A stretch of DNA of 64,000 nucleotides from Amycolatopsis camponoti (GTDB lineage: Bacteria; Actinomycetota; Actinomycetes; Mycobacteriales; Pseudonocardiaceae): NCBI RefSeq assembly GCF_902497555.1, contig NZ_CABVGP010000003.1, positions 372,001-436,000 of the forward strand, written 5' to 3'. Numbering within the stretch: position 1 is the first letter of the stretch; each line of letters opens with the position of its first letter. Both the position numbers and the translations under genes were made by a program. Positions 56,011 through 64,000 of the stretch are shown piece by piece. The notes beneath the pieces were generated by a model that saw only the letters and a list, made by a program, of their open reading frames with translations, searched no databases and was not told the DNA's origin.

Positions 56011-57681
56011 TCAGCTCACGGTCACGGTGTTGAAACGCTCGTCGGTGAGCGGGCTCGCCACCAGACCCTTGACCTTCGGGCCGACCACGATCGCCGGGGT
56101 CGGGTACGCGATCGGGACCGCCGGGAGGAAGTCCATGATCTTCTTGTTGACTTCCTGGTACGCCTTGGCGTGGGCGTCACCGGCGGGCGAAGCGTCCGCC
56201 GCGCTCAGGGCCGCGAACAGCTCGGGGTTGTTGAACCCGAACTCCTTCTTCTCACGGCCGAAGAACGTGCCGACGAAGTTGCCGGCGTCGTTGTAGTCAC
56301 CGGTCCAGCCGAGCAGGTGGAGGTCCTGCTTGCCGGCCTTCTGCACGTCGTCCTTGTAGCCACCGTTCCACGGCTCGGCGTGGGCCTCGATCGTGACGCC
56401 GATCTTCTTGAGGTCCTCGGAGATCGCGGTGAAGGTGTCCGCCGGGTTCGGCATGTACGGACGGCTGACCTCGGTCGGGTAGTAGAACTTCAGCGTGAGG
56501 TTCTCGGCACCGGCCTGCTTCAGGAGGTCCTTCGCCTTGTTCTGGTCGTACGGGTACTTCGTGACGTCGTCGGTGTAGCCCGAGATGACCTTCGGGACGA
56601 ACTCGGTCGCGACCTCGGACCCCTCGGCCAGCTTCGACTTCACGAACTGCTCGCGGTTGATGCCGTACGCCAGCGCCTGCCGGACGCGCACGTCCTTGAG
56701 CTTCGGGTTGTTGGCCTGGTTGATGCCCAGGTACAGCACGTTGAACGACGGGCGGATGAGCACCTGCTCGCCGTCGTTGCGCAGCAGGCCGTAGTCCGCC
56801 GGGCTCGGGTAGTCGTAGCCGTTGATGTCGCCGGCCTTGAGCGCCTGCTTGCGGGCGTTCTCGTCCGGGATCACCTTGAAGATCAGCTTGTCGAGCTTCG
56901 CGGGCGACGGGCTGGTGTCGTTGCGCACCAGGGTGATCTCACCCTTGGCCTGGTCCCAGCTCTCGAACTTGAACGGACCGGTGCCGGTCGGGAACTTGTT
57001 CGCGTACTCGCTGTAGGTGAACGAGTCGCCGCTCTGGGTGACCTGGTCCGCGTTGTGCGCCTTGAGCGCGGCCGGGCTCTCGATGGAGAACGACGGCAGC
57101 GTGAACGCCGACGGGAACGCGCCCTTGGCCTTGTTCAGGTTGAGGACCGCGGTCGTCGGGTCCTTCGCCTCGCAGCTCTTGTAGACCGGGTCGCCGCTCG
57201 CGTCGCCTTCGTTCTTGGCGAAGCCCTCGAAGACGTCGCCGTAGTAGATCATCTGGCTCTGGGCGGCGGCGCCCTTCATGTTGTACCAGCGGTCGAAGTT
57301 GTAGCAGACCGCCGTGGCGTCCATCGGGGTGCCGTCGGAGAACTTCACGCCGGACTTCAGGGTGAACGTCCAGGTCTTGCCCTCGTTGCTCTGCTCCCAC
57401 TTCTCGGCGAGAGACGGCTCGAGGTCGGCGGTGCCCGGCTTGTTCTGGATCAGCGTGTCGTAGATCTGCCGCGTGATCCGGAAGGTCTCGCCCTCGTCGT
57501 TGAACGCGGGGTCGAACATCTTCGGGTTACCGGCCGCACCGAAGATCATCGTGCCTCCGGTACCACCCCCGGCGCCCTCGTCACGCTTGGATTCCGCACA
57601 GGCGGACAGCGAAACCGCGAGCGCGCCGGCGAGCCCGATCAGGGCCACGCGGCGTGTTCGGGTCAGCCGCAATTGCTGCAT
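56011..57681 (-). CDS. dppA: Dipeptide/oligopeptide-binding lipoprotein (DppA/OppA type)
   Basis: 556 aa. A twin-Arg-containing signal region ends in the lipobox LSAC (Cys28), anchoring it outside the membrane. The SBP family 5 landmarks AEKWEQSNEGKTWTFTLKSGVKFSDGTP and VRQALAYGINREQFV are present (parts: FTLKSGVKFSDGTPM; VRVRQALAYGINREQ). It captures peptides or similar ligands for DppBCDF. ATG 57681 has a GGGG site and replaces a longer frame from 57768. Confidence 0.93.
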   Translation of the reverse strand: MQQLRLTRTRRVALIGLAGALAVSLSACAESKRDEGAGGGTGGTMIFGAAGNPKMFDPAFNDEGETFRITRQIYDTLIQNKPGTADLEPSLAEKWEQSNEGKTWTFTLKSGVKFSDGTPMDATAVCYNFDRWYNMKGAAAQSQMIYYGDVFEGFAKNEGDASGDPVYKSCEAKDPTTAVLNLNKAKGAFPSAFTLPSFSIESPAALKAHNADQVTQSGDSFTYSEYANKFPTGTGPFKFESWDQAKGEITLVRNDTSPSPAKLDKLIFKVIPDENARKQALKAGDINGYDYPSPADYGLLRNDGEQVLIRPSFNVLYLGINQANNPKLKDVRVRQALAYGINREQFVKSKLAEGSEVATEFVPKVISGYTDDVTKYPYDQNKAKDLLKQAGAENLTLKFYYPTEVSRPYMPNPADTFTAISEDLKKIGVTIEAHAEPWNGGYKDDVQKAGKQDLHLLGWTGDYNDAGNFVGTFFGREKKEFGFNNPELFAALSAADASPAGDAHAKAYQEVNKKIMDFLPAVPIAYPTPAIVVGPKVKGLVASPLTDERFNTVTVS

Positions 57682-57985
57682 CTGGCACCCCTTGGGAGAT
57701 GTTCGGGTTTCAAAGTCACCGTCCGGTCGGTCAGGAACTCGACGGACGGTCGGTGTGCCCGCCGACACTAGCGGGAAGTCGGCCTGGGCTTAAGTACGTG
57801 AGGTTACGATCGCGCTACGTGCGCGCCGATTTGACCGCAATGTGTCCGTAAATCACGACAGACTGTGACCATTTGGAGCCGACCACTGCGCCCGGTGCCG
57901 GATCACTAACTCAGATGGCGGTACCAACGTTAGACCGGTCGTGGTGACCCGACCGACTTGCCTTGATCGATCCGGAGTGGTCCAC
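57682..57985 (-). promoter_or_regulatory. dpp operon promoter and leader hairpin
   Basis: 304 bp with no gene. On the minus strand TTAAGC (57788-57793) and TAGTGT (57765-57770) are 17 bp apart and form the best promoter candidate, giving a leader of about 77 nt. The leader holds a hairpin with 8-bp arms ACCGTCCG/CGGACGGT (57718-57725 and 57743-57750). The part beyond about 57830 shows nothing I can name. Confidence 0.55.
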
Positions 57986-58504
57986 TCACGCAGGGTGACC
58001 GCTTCGTTCCGACGAAAGTCGGGTCCCGGCGGCCTCGGCGGTGCCGTCGACGGCGAACCAGCCGCACTCGAACCGTTGCCAGCGGGCCAGTTCGGCCCGT
58101 GCGGCCGCGCCGTCGCGCGCGACCGTCCGGGCCAGCCGTTCAGCCGCTGAGCCGCCGGAGAGCCAGCAGAGGTGCGAAAGCAGGGGTCTTACCGAAGTGC
58201 GGCCGCACGAGACGCCCTCGAGCACCAGGACGTCCGGCACAGGCACCCGGACGGGCTCCCCCAGGCGGGGTGCCCCGCCCGCCCAGTCCATCCGCCGGTA
58301 AGCGCCTTCGACGCCGTTCGCGAGGGGCCTCAAGACGCCGTCGAGCAGCCGCGGCCACCACGAAACCGGGTCGTCCCACGTCGCGAAGGCGTCGGTGCTC
58401 ACCAGCTCGGCCCGGCACCCGCGCGCACGCAGCCCGGCGACGATTCGACCGGCCAGAGTGGACTTCCCGGCGCCCGACGGGCCGTCGACGGCCAGCACCC
58501 GCAC
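57986..58504 (-). CDS. P-loop kinase, uridine kinase-like
   Basis: 172 aa. Walker A GPSGAGKST near residue 9 and VPDVLVLEGVSCGR fit the uridine kinase/AAA_33-like group. The first ordinary start is GTG 58504 (a second GTG at 58498 has GGGGG 8 nt ahead). Upstream in frame, codons read SDELIDALLAAPARLGA, which resembles the N-terminus of related kinases but has no ATG, GTG or TTG. A CTG start is possible, so the true start is unsettled. Confidence 0.72.
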   Translation of the reverse strand: MRVLAVDGPSGAGKSTLAGRIVAGLRARGCRAELVSTDAFATWDDPVSWWPRLLDGVLRPLANGVEGAYRRMDWAGGAPRLGEPVRVPVPDVLVLEGVSCGRTSVRPLLSHLCWLSGGSAAERLARTVARDGAAARAELARWQRFECGWFAVDGTAEAAGTRLSSERSGHPA

Positions 58505-58550
58505 CGCCCCCAGCCGGGCGGGCGCGGCGAGCAGGGCGTCGATCAGCTCG

Positions 58551-58985
58551 TCACTTGCTGACGCGCTCGACCTCGGGAAGCCCTTTGACGTTGTCCGGCG
58601 CGCTGGTCCGCGCCTCCAGCTCGGCGATCCGGCCCGCCAGCTCGCGCTTGGCGTCCTCGAGCTCGCAGCGCAGCAGCGCGGTCTCCTCGACCGACGTGCG
58701 CACCTCTTCCTCCAGGTGCCCGACCTCGGTGGACAGGTGCAGCGACACCAGGGCCAGCACGACGCCGGCGAGGAGGAAGACGAAGTTCGACGGCGTCTGG
58801 ACGCCGGTGTGCTTGGCGAGGAAGTCGGCCGCCTGCGGCAGCACCGCGAGAACGACGACGCCGATCGAGACGACGAGCCACACGCCCGCGTACTTCTCCC
58901 GCAGCTTCCGCCGCCGCATCATCTCGAGGACGACGAACAGCACGACGCAGGCGACGATGATGCTGAGAATGCGCCAACCCTGCAT
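58551..58985 (-). CDS. DUF2304 membrane protein
   Basis: 144 aa. Three hydrophobic helices (residues ~5-22, 34-52, 68-85) are followed by a heptad-like cytoplasmic coil (HLEEEVRTSVEETALLRCELEDAKREL; part shown: LLRCELEDAKREL). DUF2304 proteins are usually encoded next to dolichol-phosphate-type glycosyltransferases, as here (12 bp downstream of it), and are probably their membrane partners. AAGGGGAAG precedes the ATG. Confidence 0.85.
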   Translation of the reverse strand: MQGWRILSIIVACVVLFVVLEMMRRRKLREKYAGVWLVVSIGVVVLAVLPQAADFLAKHTGVQTPSNFVFLLAGVVLALVSLHLSTEVGHLEEEVRTSVEETALLRCELEDAKRELAGRIAELEARTSAPDNVKGLPEVERVSK

Positions 58986-58997
58986 TTCTGCTTCCCC

Positions 58998-59741
58998 TTA
59001 CGCCGAGTCGGAGGAGTCGACCGCCGGGCGGCGACGCACCAGCGCCAGCAGCAGTGCGAGCCCGGCCCGGCTCAGGTAGACGGCCGACTTGAGCGGCGAG
59101 TGGCTGGGCGTGCCGCCCGCGCGTTCCCGCATGACGACCGGGATCTCCCGGATGGTCAGCTTGGCTCGGATGGCCATGACCAGGGACTCCACGGTGTCGC
59201 CGAGGTACTCCGCCGGGTAGTAGCCGGCGAACAGCTTGATCGCGCGCGGCCCCATCGCCTTGAAGCCCGACGTGACGTCGGTGAGCTTGGTCTTCGCGAG
59301 CCGCGAGAACACGAGCGACAGTGCGACCATCGCGTACTTGCGCGGCCCGCTGGCCTTGTACGAGCCCTTGCCGGCGAACCGGGAGCCGATCACGATGTCC
59401 GCGTCGTCCAGGCCGCGCAGCAGCGCGTCGAGCTCGTCCGGGTCGTGCTGGCCGTCCGCGTCCACCTGCACGACGACGTCGTACCCGCGGGCGGCGGCGT
59501 AGCGGAAGCCGGTGCGCATCGCGCCGCCGACACCCAGGTTCACCGCGAGGCGGGCCACCTCGGCCCCGGCCGCGCGCGCGAGCTTGGCGGTGTCGTCGAC
59601 CGAGCCGTCGTCGACGACCAGCAAATCGCCGGTCGGCAGAGCACGTTTCACCTGGTCGATGACCGAAGCGACGCTCGCGGACTCGTTCAGCGCGGGCATC
59701 ACGATGAGCACGCGGCGGCTGGTCACGGAGGTGCTGGACAC
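58998..59741 (-). CDS. GT2 glycosyltransferase, dolichol-phosphate mannosyltransferase-like
   Basis: 247 aa. VLIVMPALNES, VVDDGSVDDT and QVDADGQHDPDEL (DXD) are the GT-A motifs of DPM1/polyprenyl-phosphate transferases. It likely moves a sugar from a nucleotide donor to a polyprenyl phosphate at the inner face of the membrane. TAGAGT (59748-59753) ends 6 nt before the GTG, leaderless, so it opens its own transcript with DUF2304 although 17 bp from the gene upstream. Confidence 0.9.
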   Translation of the reverse strand: MSSTSVTSRRVLIVMPALNESASVASVIDQVKRALPTGDLLVVDDGSVDDTAKLARAAGAEVARLAVNLGVGGAMRTGFRYAAARGYDVVVQVDADGQHDPDELDALLRGLDDADIVIGSRFAGKGSYKASGPRKYAMVALSLVFSRLAKTKLTDVTSGFKAMGPRAIKLFAGYYPAEYLGDTVESLVMAIRAKLTIREIPVVMRERAGGTPSHSPLKSAVYLSRAGLALLLALVRRRPAVDSSDSA

Positions 59742-59758
59742 GCGATCACTCTAGCCTT

Positions 59759-61738
59759 TCACTGCCCGTTACCGACTGCGGACCCTGGAGCGGCACCAGC
59801 GGCGACAACGCCCTGCTGGCCCTCGATCTCGTAGACGGAAGCGCCGGGGTTCTGGAACACGACCTTGAAGCCCGGGGTCGTGTCGAGGTGGCTCAGGCCG
59901 GGCCCGTTGTTCGTCTCCGACGTGACCTTGCCCTTGCCGACGAAGACGTACCGCACCTTGAGGTTGGTCAGCAGTTCACGCACGTGCGGGAACCGGTCGA
60001 TGTCGTCGAGGTAGATGCCGAGGTAGCCGGCCGGGGTGTCCGGCTCGGCGCCGTAGAAGGTCCATTCGACCGGCTTGACGCCGTCGAGCGCGTACATCCA
60101 GACCGAACCGTCGGCCTTGCCGTTCATCACGTGCTCGCCGGGCGCGACGTGCGCGCCGAGCCAGTCGAACGCCTTGCGCTCGTCTTCGCTGACCGTCGGG
60201 CCACCGCTGTAGTTGATCTGCAGGCGGGCGGCGTTGCGGCCGATGTACCCGCCGCGGCTCAGGCCGCCGATCACCACGACGAGCAGCACGACGCCGACCG
60301 TGGTGAGCGTCGCCGGCGAGACGTTCGGCAGCCGGGTGGCCGCCTTCCGCCCGAACCAGCGGGCCGCGGTGTCGGTGAACTCCCCGAACGCGACCGCCCC
60401 GGCCAGCGGGACCAGCGCGCCGATCCGCCAGTGGTCGTTGTAGAAGATGCCGGTGAGCGTGTGGATGAGCGGCGTCTCCAGCGACACGGTGGCCGCGAAC
60501 AGCCCGCCGAACACGACGTAGGCGGCGACCATCCACAGCATCCGGCGGTGTTTCACCAGCAGGAAGATGCCGATGAGGGCCGGCACGCCGATCCACCACT
60601 GCGGGAACGCCGCCATCGGCGAGAACGTGATCGTTTCGCCGAGCCCGCCGGTGACGGTGGCCTGCGACGCCCAGGACGCGCCCGTCACGCCACCCGCGTT
60701 GTACAGCGAGGGCAACGCGAGCGGCAGCCCGCAGAGGACGGCGAGCGCGATCGTCGCCCCGAGCGAGGCCCCGGACCGGCGCCAGTCGATCCGCTCGAAC
60801 CGGAAGAGCACGGCGAGCAGGATCAGCAGGAAGTACACGACGACGACGAACGCGACGCTGGTGTGCAGGCCGATCAGCCCGGCGACGCCGATCCCGATGG
60901 CGACCGGGCCGGCGAGCCCGCGCGGCTCCAGCAGCAGCCGGCCGAGCGCGAGCATGGCCGGGATCAGCGCGACGCCGGCGACGTACGGCCAGAGCGGGCC
61001 GCGCCACAGCGAGTCGTACGGGAAGTTGGTGAACGACGCCGACACCGCCGCGGCCGCGGCGACCGCGAGCGGCGGCATCCGCCACACGTGGCACATCGCC
61101 GCGACGCCGATCGGCACGCACAGGATCACCGTGAGCGCGCCCATGTTCAGCGTCGGCATCATCGCCAGGCCGGCCTTGTCGAAGACCAGCGCGAGCAGGG
61201 CGTGGTAGGTGTCCGGGTAGAAGTAGTTCGTCTGGTCCGGCAGGTTCGCGATCGTGCCGACCGTCGACGGCCGGGCGTCGCCGTGCTCGGCGATCCAGCG
61301 CACCAGGTTGGCGTGGAACGGCGCGTCCCAGCCCTGCTGGACCTGGTTCAGGCCGCGGGCGCCGCGCAGGAACGTGACGATGCCGACGAGGCTGCCGGCC
61401 AGGACACCGGCGCCGATCAGCAGGTGGTCGCGCAGGGACCGGGCGGGGGCCGCCACGGCGGCGTCCTGCTCGGCCCAGTCCGGGTGGCGGCGCGCGGTGA
61501 AGCGCAGGACGAGGAACGAAAGCCCGAAGCCGACGGCCGAGAGGACGAGCGTCCACAGGGCGACGTCGAGCATCGACCAGCGGATGCCGAGCCCGCCGAG
61601 CACCGGCACGCCCAGGCTGACGATGCCGAACGTCAGGATCGGCGCGGCCGCGGCGAGCAGCCAGCCGCGCAGCCGGATCGCGGCCCCGAAGACGAGGCCC
61701 GGCAGCCAGAAGGCGAGCACGACCAGAAGTACGTTCAT
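59759..61738 (-). CDS. Polytopic membrane protein, DUF6541 (glycosyltransferase-like)
   Basis: 659 aa with about 14 membrane helices, a large loop and a soluble C-terminal part (residues ~530-659). The layout resembles GT-C-type glycosyltransferases and Wzy-like membrane proteins: an early WDAPFHANLVRWIAEHGD with the acidic motif after helix 3, and WRIGALVPLAG. It presumably handles lipid-linked sugars outside the membrane. Lies between the flippase and GT2 genes. The exact reaction is unknown. Confidence 0.78.
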   Translation of the reverse strand: MNVLLVVLAFWLPGLVFGAAIRLRGWLLAAAAPILTFGIVSLGVPVLGGLGIRWSMLDVALWTLVLSAVGFGLSFLVLRFTARRHPDWAEQDAAVAAPARSLRDHLLIGAGVLAGSLVGIVTFLRGARGLNQVQQGWDAPFHANLVRWIAEHGDARPSTVGTIANLPDQTNYFYPDTYHALLALVFDKAGLAMMPTLNMGALTVILCVPIGVAAMCHVWRMPPLAVAAAAAVSASFTNFPYDSLWRGPLWPYVAGVALIPAMLALGRLLLEPRGLAGPVAIGIGVAGLIGLHTSVAFVVVVYFLLILLAVLFRFERIDWRRSGASLGATIALAVLCGLPLALPSLYNAGGVTGASWASQATVTGGLGETITFSPMAAFPQWWIGVPALIGIFLLVKHRRMLWMVAAYVVFGGLFAATVSLETPLIHTLTGIFYNDHWRIGALVPLAGAVAFGEFTDTAARWFGRKAATRLPNVSPATLTTVGVVLLVVVIGGLSRGGYIGRNAARLQINYSGGPTVSEDERKAFDWLGAHVAPGEHVMNGKADGSVWMYALDGVKPVEWTFYGAEPDTPAGYLGIYLDDIDRFPHVRELLTNLKVRYVFVGKGKVTSETNNGPGLSHLDTTPGFKVVFQNPGASVYEIEGQQGVVAAGAAPGSAVGNGQ

Positions 61739-61802
61739 GGTTTTCCGCTGTCCAACCTCACCGGCGGTTCCCCGCCGATCCTGTCCCCGGGTCCGGCCGG
61801 GG

Positions 61803-63119
61803 TCACCCTACTGGGACGTCCGGAGCGGGCCGCACGTTGCCCGGACGCCGCAGAACGAACATCAACACGACCAGCAGGCCCAGCGTGGGGCCCCCGGCCA
61901 GCCCGGCGACCGCCTTGAGGATCGGGTCGCCCGGCACGAGCAGCAACGTCGCCGCGGTGGCGACCGCGACCACGGCCCAGGTGACGAGCACCTTGCTCGC
62001 CTCCTTGCGGGCCACGAGCACGGCCGTCATCAGCTGCAACGCCGTGAGCAGCACCGCACCCCACACCATCCACGCCACCCACCAGCCCTGGGCGACGAAC
62101 TTCGCGCCGTAGAGCAGCGAAACCAGCCACGGCCCGATGAGCCAGCCGACCAGGGCGCCGACGACGCCGAGGACGACCGTGCCGAGCGCGCCGAGCGCGA
62201 GCAGCCGCCGCAGCCGGTGCGTGCCCTCTTCGGTGCCCGAAAGCCGGACGACCGTCGGCACCGCGAGCGCCTGCAGCGGGGAGAGCAGCAGGAGCGGCAC
62301 CCGGGACACGGTGAGCGTCGCGAAGAGGACGCCGACGTCGGCGTCGGACCCGCCCGGGGCGAGCAGGCTGACCATCGCCGGGTAGCCGGTGATGACGCTG
62401 GCGGTCAGGCCCGCGCCGGCCATCAGCACGAGGATCCGGGCGGTCACCGGCCCCCAGCCGTCGCCGTCGGCGTGCGGGTCGACCAGGCCGGCGACCGGGC
62501 GGACGAACAGCAGCCAGGCGAACGAGCCGGTCGCGGCCGCGATCGCGAACGACGTCAGGCCGGTGAGGCCGGCGGCGGCGATCCCGAGCAGGACGAGCAC
62601 GCGGACGGCCGCCTCGGCGACCACCAGCCCCGAGTACGGCTTGATCCGCTGCTGGCCGACGAGCAGGCCGCGGGCGGCGAACTGGCACGCGAACGAGATC
62701 GCGCCGCACAGCACGATGACGCCGAGCGCGGTGTTGCCCCCGTAAAGCCGGTCCGAAAGCACCGGCACGGCCATCGTCAGCGCCGCGACCACGGCGACGG
62801 TCACCGCGCCGACGGTCAGGGCGCGCAGCGCGGGCTTGCCCGCCTTGCCGCCGTCGAGCGCGGCCACCGCGGACTGGCGGGACAGCTCCTGCTCCAGCGG
62901 CGACAGCGCGCTGCCGAGGCCCATCAGGATGCCCCAGAAGGAGAGGTAGACCTTGCTGTTCTCCGGCCCGAGCCAGCGGGTGGCGACCAGCGTCAGTACG
63001 TAGCCGAGCGCGATGGCGACGAGCAGCGAGATGCCGATCTTCCCGGCCGAGCGCCCGGTTTCCTTCGCCAGGCTGCGCCCGTCCGCCTCATCGGACTCGT
63101 GGGTCACCGGTGAGCTCAT
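61803..63119 (-). CDS. Polysaccharide flippase-like membrane protein (MATE/MOP fold)
   Basis: 438 aa with about 12-14 helices. The start GISLLVAIALGYVLTLVATRWLGPENSKVYLSFWG (part GYVLTLVATRWLGPE) is the typical Wzx/polysaccharide_synt opening. It likely flips lipid-linked sugar units. The ATG overlaps the GT2 gene stop by 4 bp, so the two are coupled. A 64-bp gap precedes the DUF6541 gene. Confidence 0.85.
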   Translation of the reverse strand: MSSPVTHESDEADGRSLAKETGRSAGKIGISLLVAIALGYVLTLVATRWLGPENSKVYLSFWGILMGLGSALSPLEQELSRQSAVAALDGGKAGKPALRALTVGAVTVAVVAALTMAVPVLSDRLYGGNTALGVIVLCGAISFACQFAARGLLVGQQRIKPYSGLVVAEAAVRVLVLLGIAAAGLTGLTSFAIAAATGSFAWLLFVRPVAGLVDPHADGDGWGPVTARILVLMAGAGLTASVITGYPAMVSLLAPGGSDADVGVLFATLTVSRVPLLLLSPLQALAVPTVVRLSGTEEGTHRLRRLLALGALGTVVLGVVGALVGWLIGPWLVSLLYGAKFVAQGWWVAWMVWGAVLLTALQLMTAVLVARKEASKVLVTWAVVAVATAATLLLVPGDPILKAVAGLAGGPTLGLLVVLMFVLRRPGNVRPAPDVPVG

Positions 63120-64000
63120 CGTCCCCGCCGCCGGCGGGCACGCAGCGCCATGACGAGACCACGCACGGCACCGGCACCGAAGCCGGCGCCGAAGACCGGG
63201 GCCAGCTTCGCGACGGCCTTGGCCTCCGCGTTCGTCGCGCCGAAGCGCGTCACGGCCGCACCGGCCGCGGCGGACCCGGCGGCCGCGAGCAGCACGGCCG
63301 TCTTCGGGCGCTTGGCCGCGACGCCGAGGCCGAGCAGGCCGACGCCGAACGCGGCGAACAGGCCGTTGCGGGCCGGGCCCGGCGAGCCGAGGTAGGAGTC
63401 CACGAAGGTCGTCCCGCGGAAGTACGCCTGCGCGGCGAACTTCTTGAAGCTGTCGCGCCCGTGGTAGGTCGCGGAGAACTCCGGGGCCAGGAAGATGCGG
63501 TGGCGTTCGGCGATCCAGCGCAGGACGCCGGTGTCGTCACTGGCGAAGCGGACGTCGTCGAACAGCGAAACGAAAGCGTCCGAAGCCGACTCGAGAACCG
63601 CGCGCGGCGCGGAAAAGAATCCGGTGCCCTTCGGGAACAGGTCGAACTCTTCGATGCCGAAGGACATCAGGCGCGGATCCGCGCAATACCGGCGCCAGGG
63701 GATCTTCACCAGCCCGGCCATGAAACCGGCGTACGGGTTGTCCTCGGAGGCGACGTTGACGTGGCCGTTCCAGACCGTCCGCTCGGGGTGGTCGACCAGC
63801 TGGTCGCGCAGGAAGGTCAGCGCGCCGGTGTCCACCACCACACGGCTGTCCAGCAGCAGGATCTGGTTCCCGGAAGCCTTGGCGATGCCCGCCCGCCGGG
63901 CCTCGAAGCGGCCGGAGTTGGCCTGGCTGAGCACAGTGATGCCGTGGCGTTCGCGCAGGTCGTCGAGCCGCGCGGGGGTGGCGTCCGTGCTGCCGTCGTC
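63116..64000 (-). CDS. GT2 glycosyltransferase, 5' end cut by right edge
   Basis: At least 294 aa are visible; the frame stays open to the edge and begins DDGSTDATPARLDDL, the nucleotide-binding stretch of GT2 enzymes, so only about 40 residues are missing. LLLDSRVVVDTGAL occupies the DXD region (D-S-R instead of DXD). The C-terminal ~90 residues have hydrophobic helices (GLFAAFGVGLLGLGV; VLLAAAGSAAAGAAV). It starts the polysaccharide gene set and overlaps the flippase gene. Confidence 0.88.
   Translation of the reverse strand, partial: DDGSTDATPARLDDLRERHGITVLSQANSGRFEARRAGIAKASGNQILLLDSRVVVDTGALTFLRDQLVDHPERTVWNGHVNVASEDNPYAGFMAGLVKIPWRRYCADPRLMSFGIEEFDLFPKGTGFFSAPRAVLESASDAFVSLFDDVRFASDDTGVLRWIAERHRIFLAPEFSATYHGRDSFKKFAAQAYFRGTTFVDSYLGSPGPARNGLFAAFGVGLLGLGVAAKRPKTAVLLAAAGSAAAGAAVTRFGATNAEAKAVAKLAPVFGAGFGAGAVRGLVMALRARRRRGR

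Noticed and set aside
59888..61918. 676-codon open frame on the plus strand
   Set aside because: Shadow of the DUF6541 membrane protein gene, with the typical Arg/Asp/Gln-rich composition.
57986..64000. Natural-product gene cluster
   Set aside because: The genes are flippase, GT2, DUF6541 and DUF2304 types that belong to cell-surface polysaccharide; no synthase or tailoring set is present.

Overview
The window is high-GC actinobacterial chromosome, most likely from an Amycolatopsis-like member of the Pseudonocardiaceae. The evidence is strong GC bias at third codon positions, many GTG starts, WhiB, mycoredoxin and mycothiol-type proteins, and two blocks that keep mycobacterial gene order. 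No phage, transposase, CRISPR array, defence island or natural-product megasynthase is visible. Names come from recognising motifs, families and gene order by eye; no search was run.

Block 1 (about 235-22395) follows M. tuberculosis Rv3671c-Rv3683: marP, a NUDIX gene, a TlpA-like thioredoxin, nth, a small membrane protein, crp, an MBL hydrolase, ridA with a DUF4177 gene, two ArsA-type ATPases, whiB4, ponA2 and a metallophosphoesterase, then tRNA-Pro. It is interrupted by lineage-specific inserts: an MFS exporter, a second sliding-clamp-like protein and a type B carboxylesterase (5128-9097); two related genes of unknown function in the ridA operon (11025-12842); and a Ser/Thr kinase with an unknown neighbour (18917-21193). 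A 6C-like small RNA candidate lies just after crp.

Region 2 (22522-37579) is accessory metabolism and stress: a methyltransferase, an S9 peptidase, a tautomerase, an old yellow enzyme, glutamate decarboxylase, Dps, Ohr, an FMN reductase, a GDXG esterase, a secreted proline-rich protein, a TetR-MFS efflux operon with a perfect palindromic operator, another MFS gene, a lipoprotein and RtcB.

Block 3 (37668-43935) is the asd-lysC-leuA neighbourhood (compare Rv3708c-Rv3710). lysC has an internal start for the beta subunit, and leuA is preceded by a leader peptide with three Leu codons and an overlapping hairpin.

Region 4 (44016-51785) holds two DedA proteins, a peroxiredoxin-like gene divergent from its probable TetR repressor, a LysR gene, two DMT exporters, an NmrA-like reductase and an ECF42-type sigma factor coupled to a YCII/DGPF gene. 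Region 5 (51890-57681) is a five-gene dipeptide ABC transporter operon with a strong hairpin after the binding-protein gene. Region 6 (57986 to the right edge) has a P-loop kinase followed by a cell-surface polysaccharide group: DUF2304, a dolichol-phosphate-type glycosyltransferase, a DUF6541 membrane protein, a flippase and a GT2 enzyme cut by the edge.

Across the window at least 18 start codons sit 6-7 nt after a TANNNT hexamer, so leaderless transcription appears very common; this was used to settle several starts. The best leads for something new are the paralogous pair at 11025-12842, a mirrored 46-bp palindromic repeat (15965-16010 and 35941-35985), the 6C-like RNA locus and the divergent second sliding clamp.
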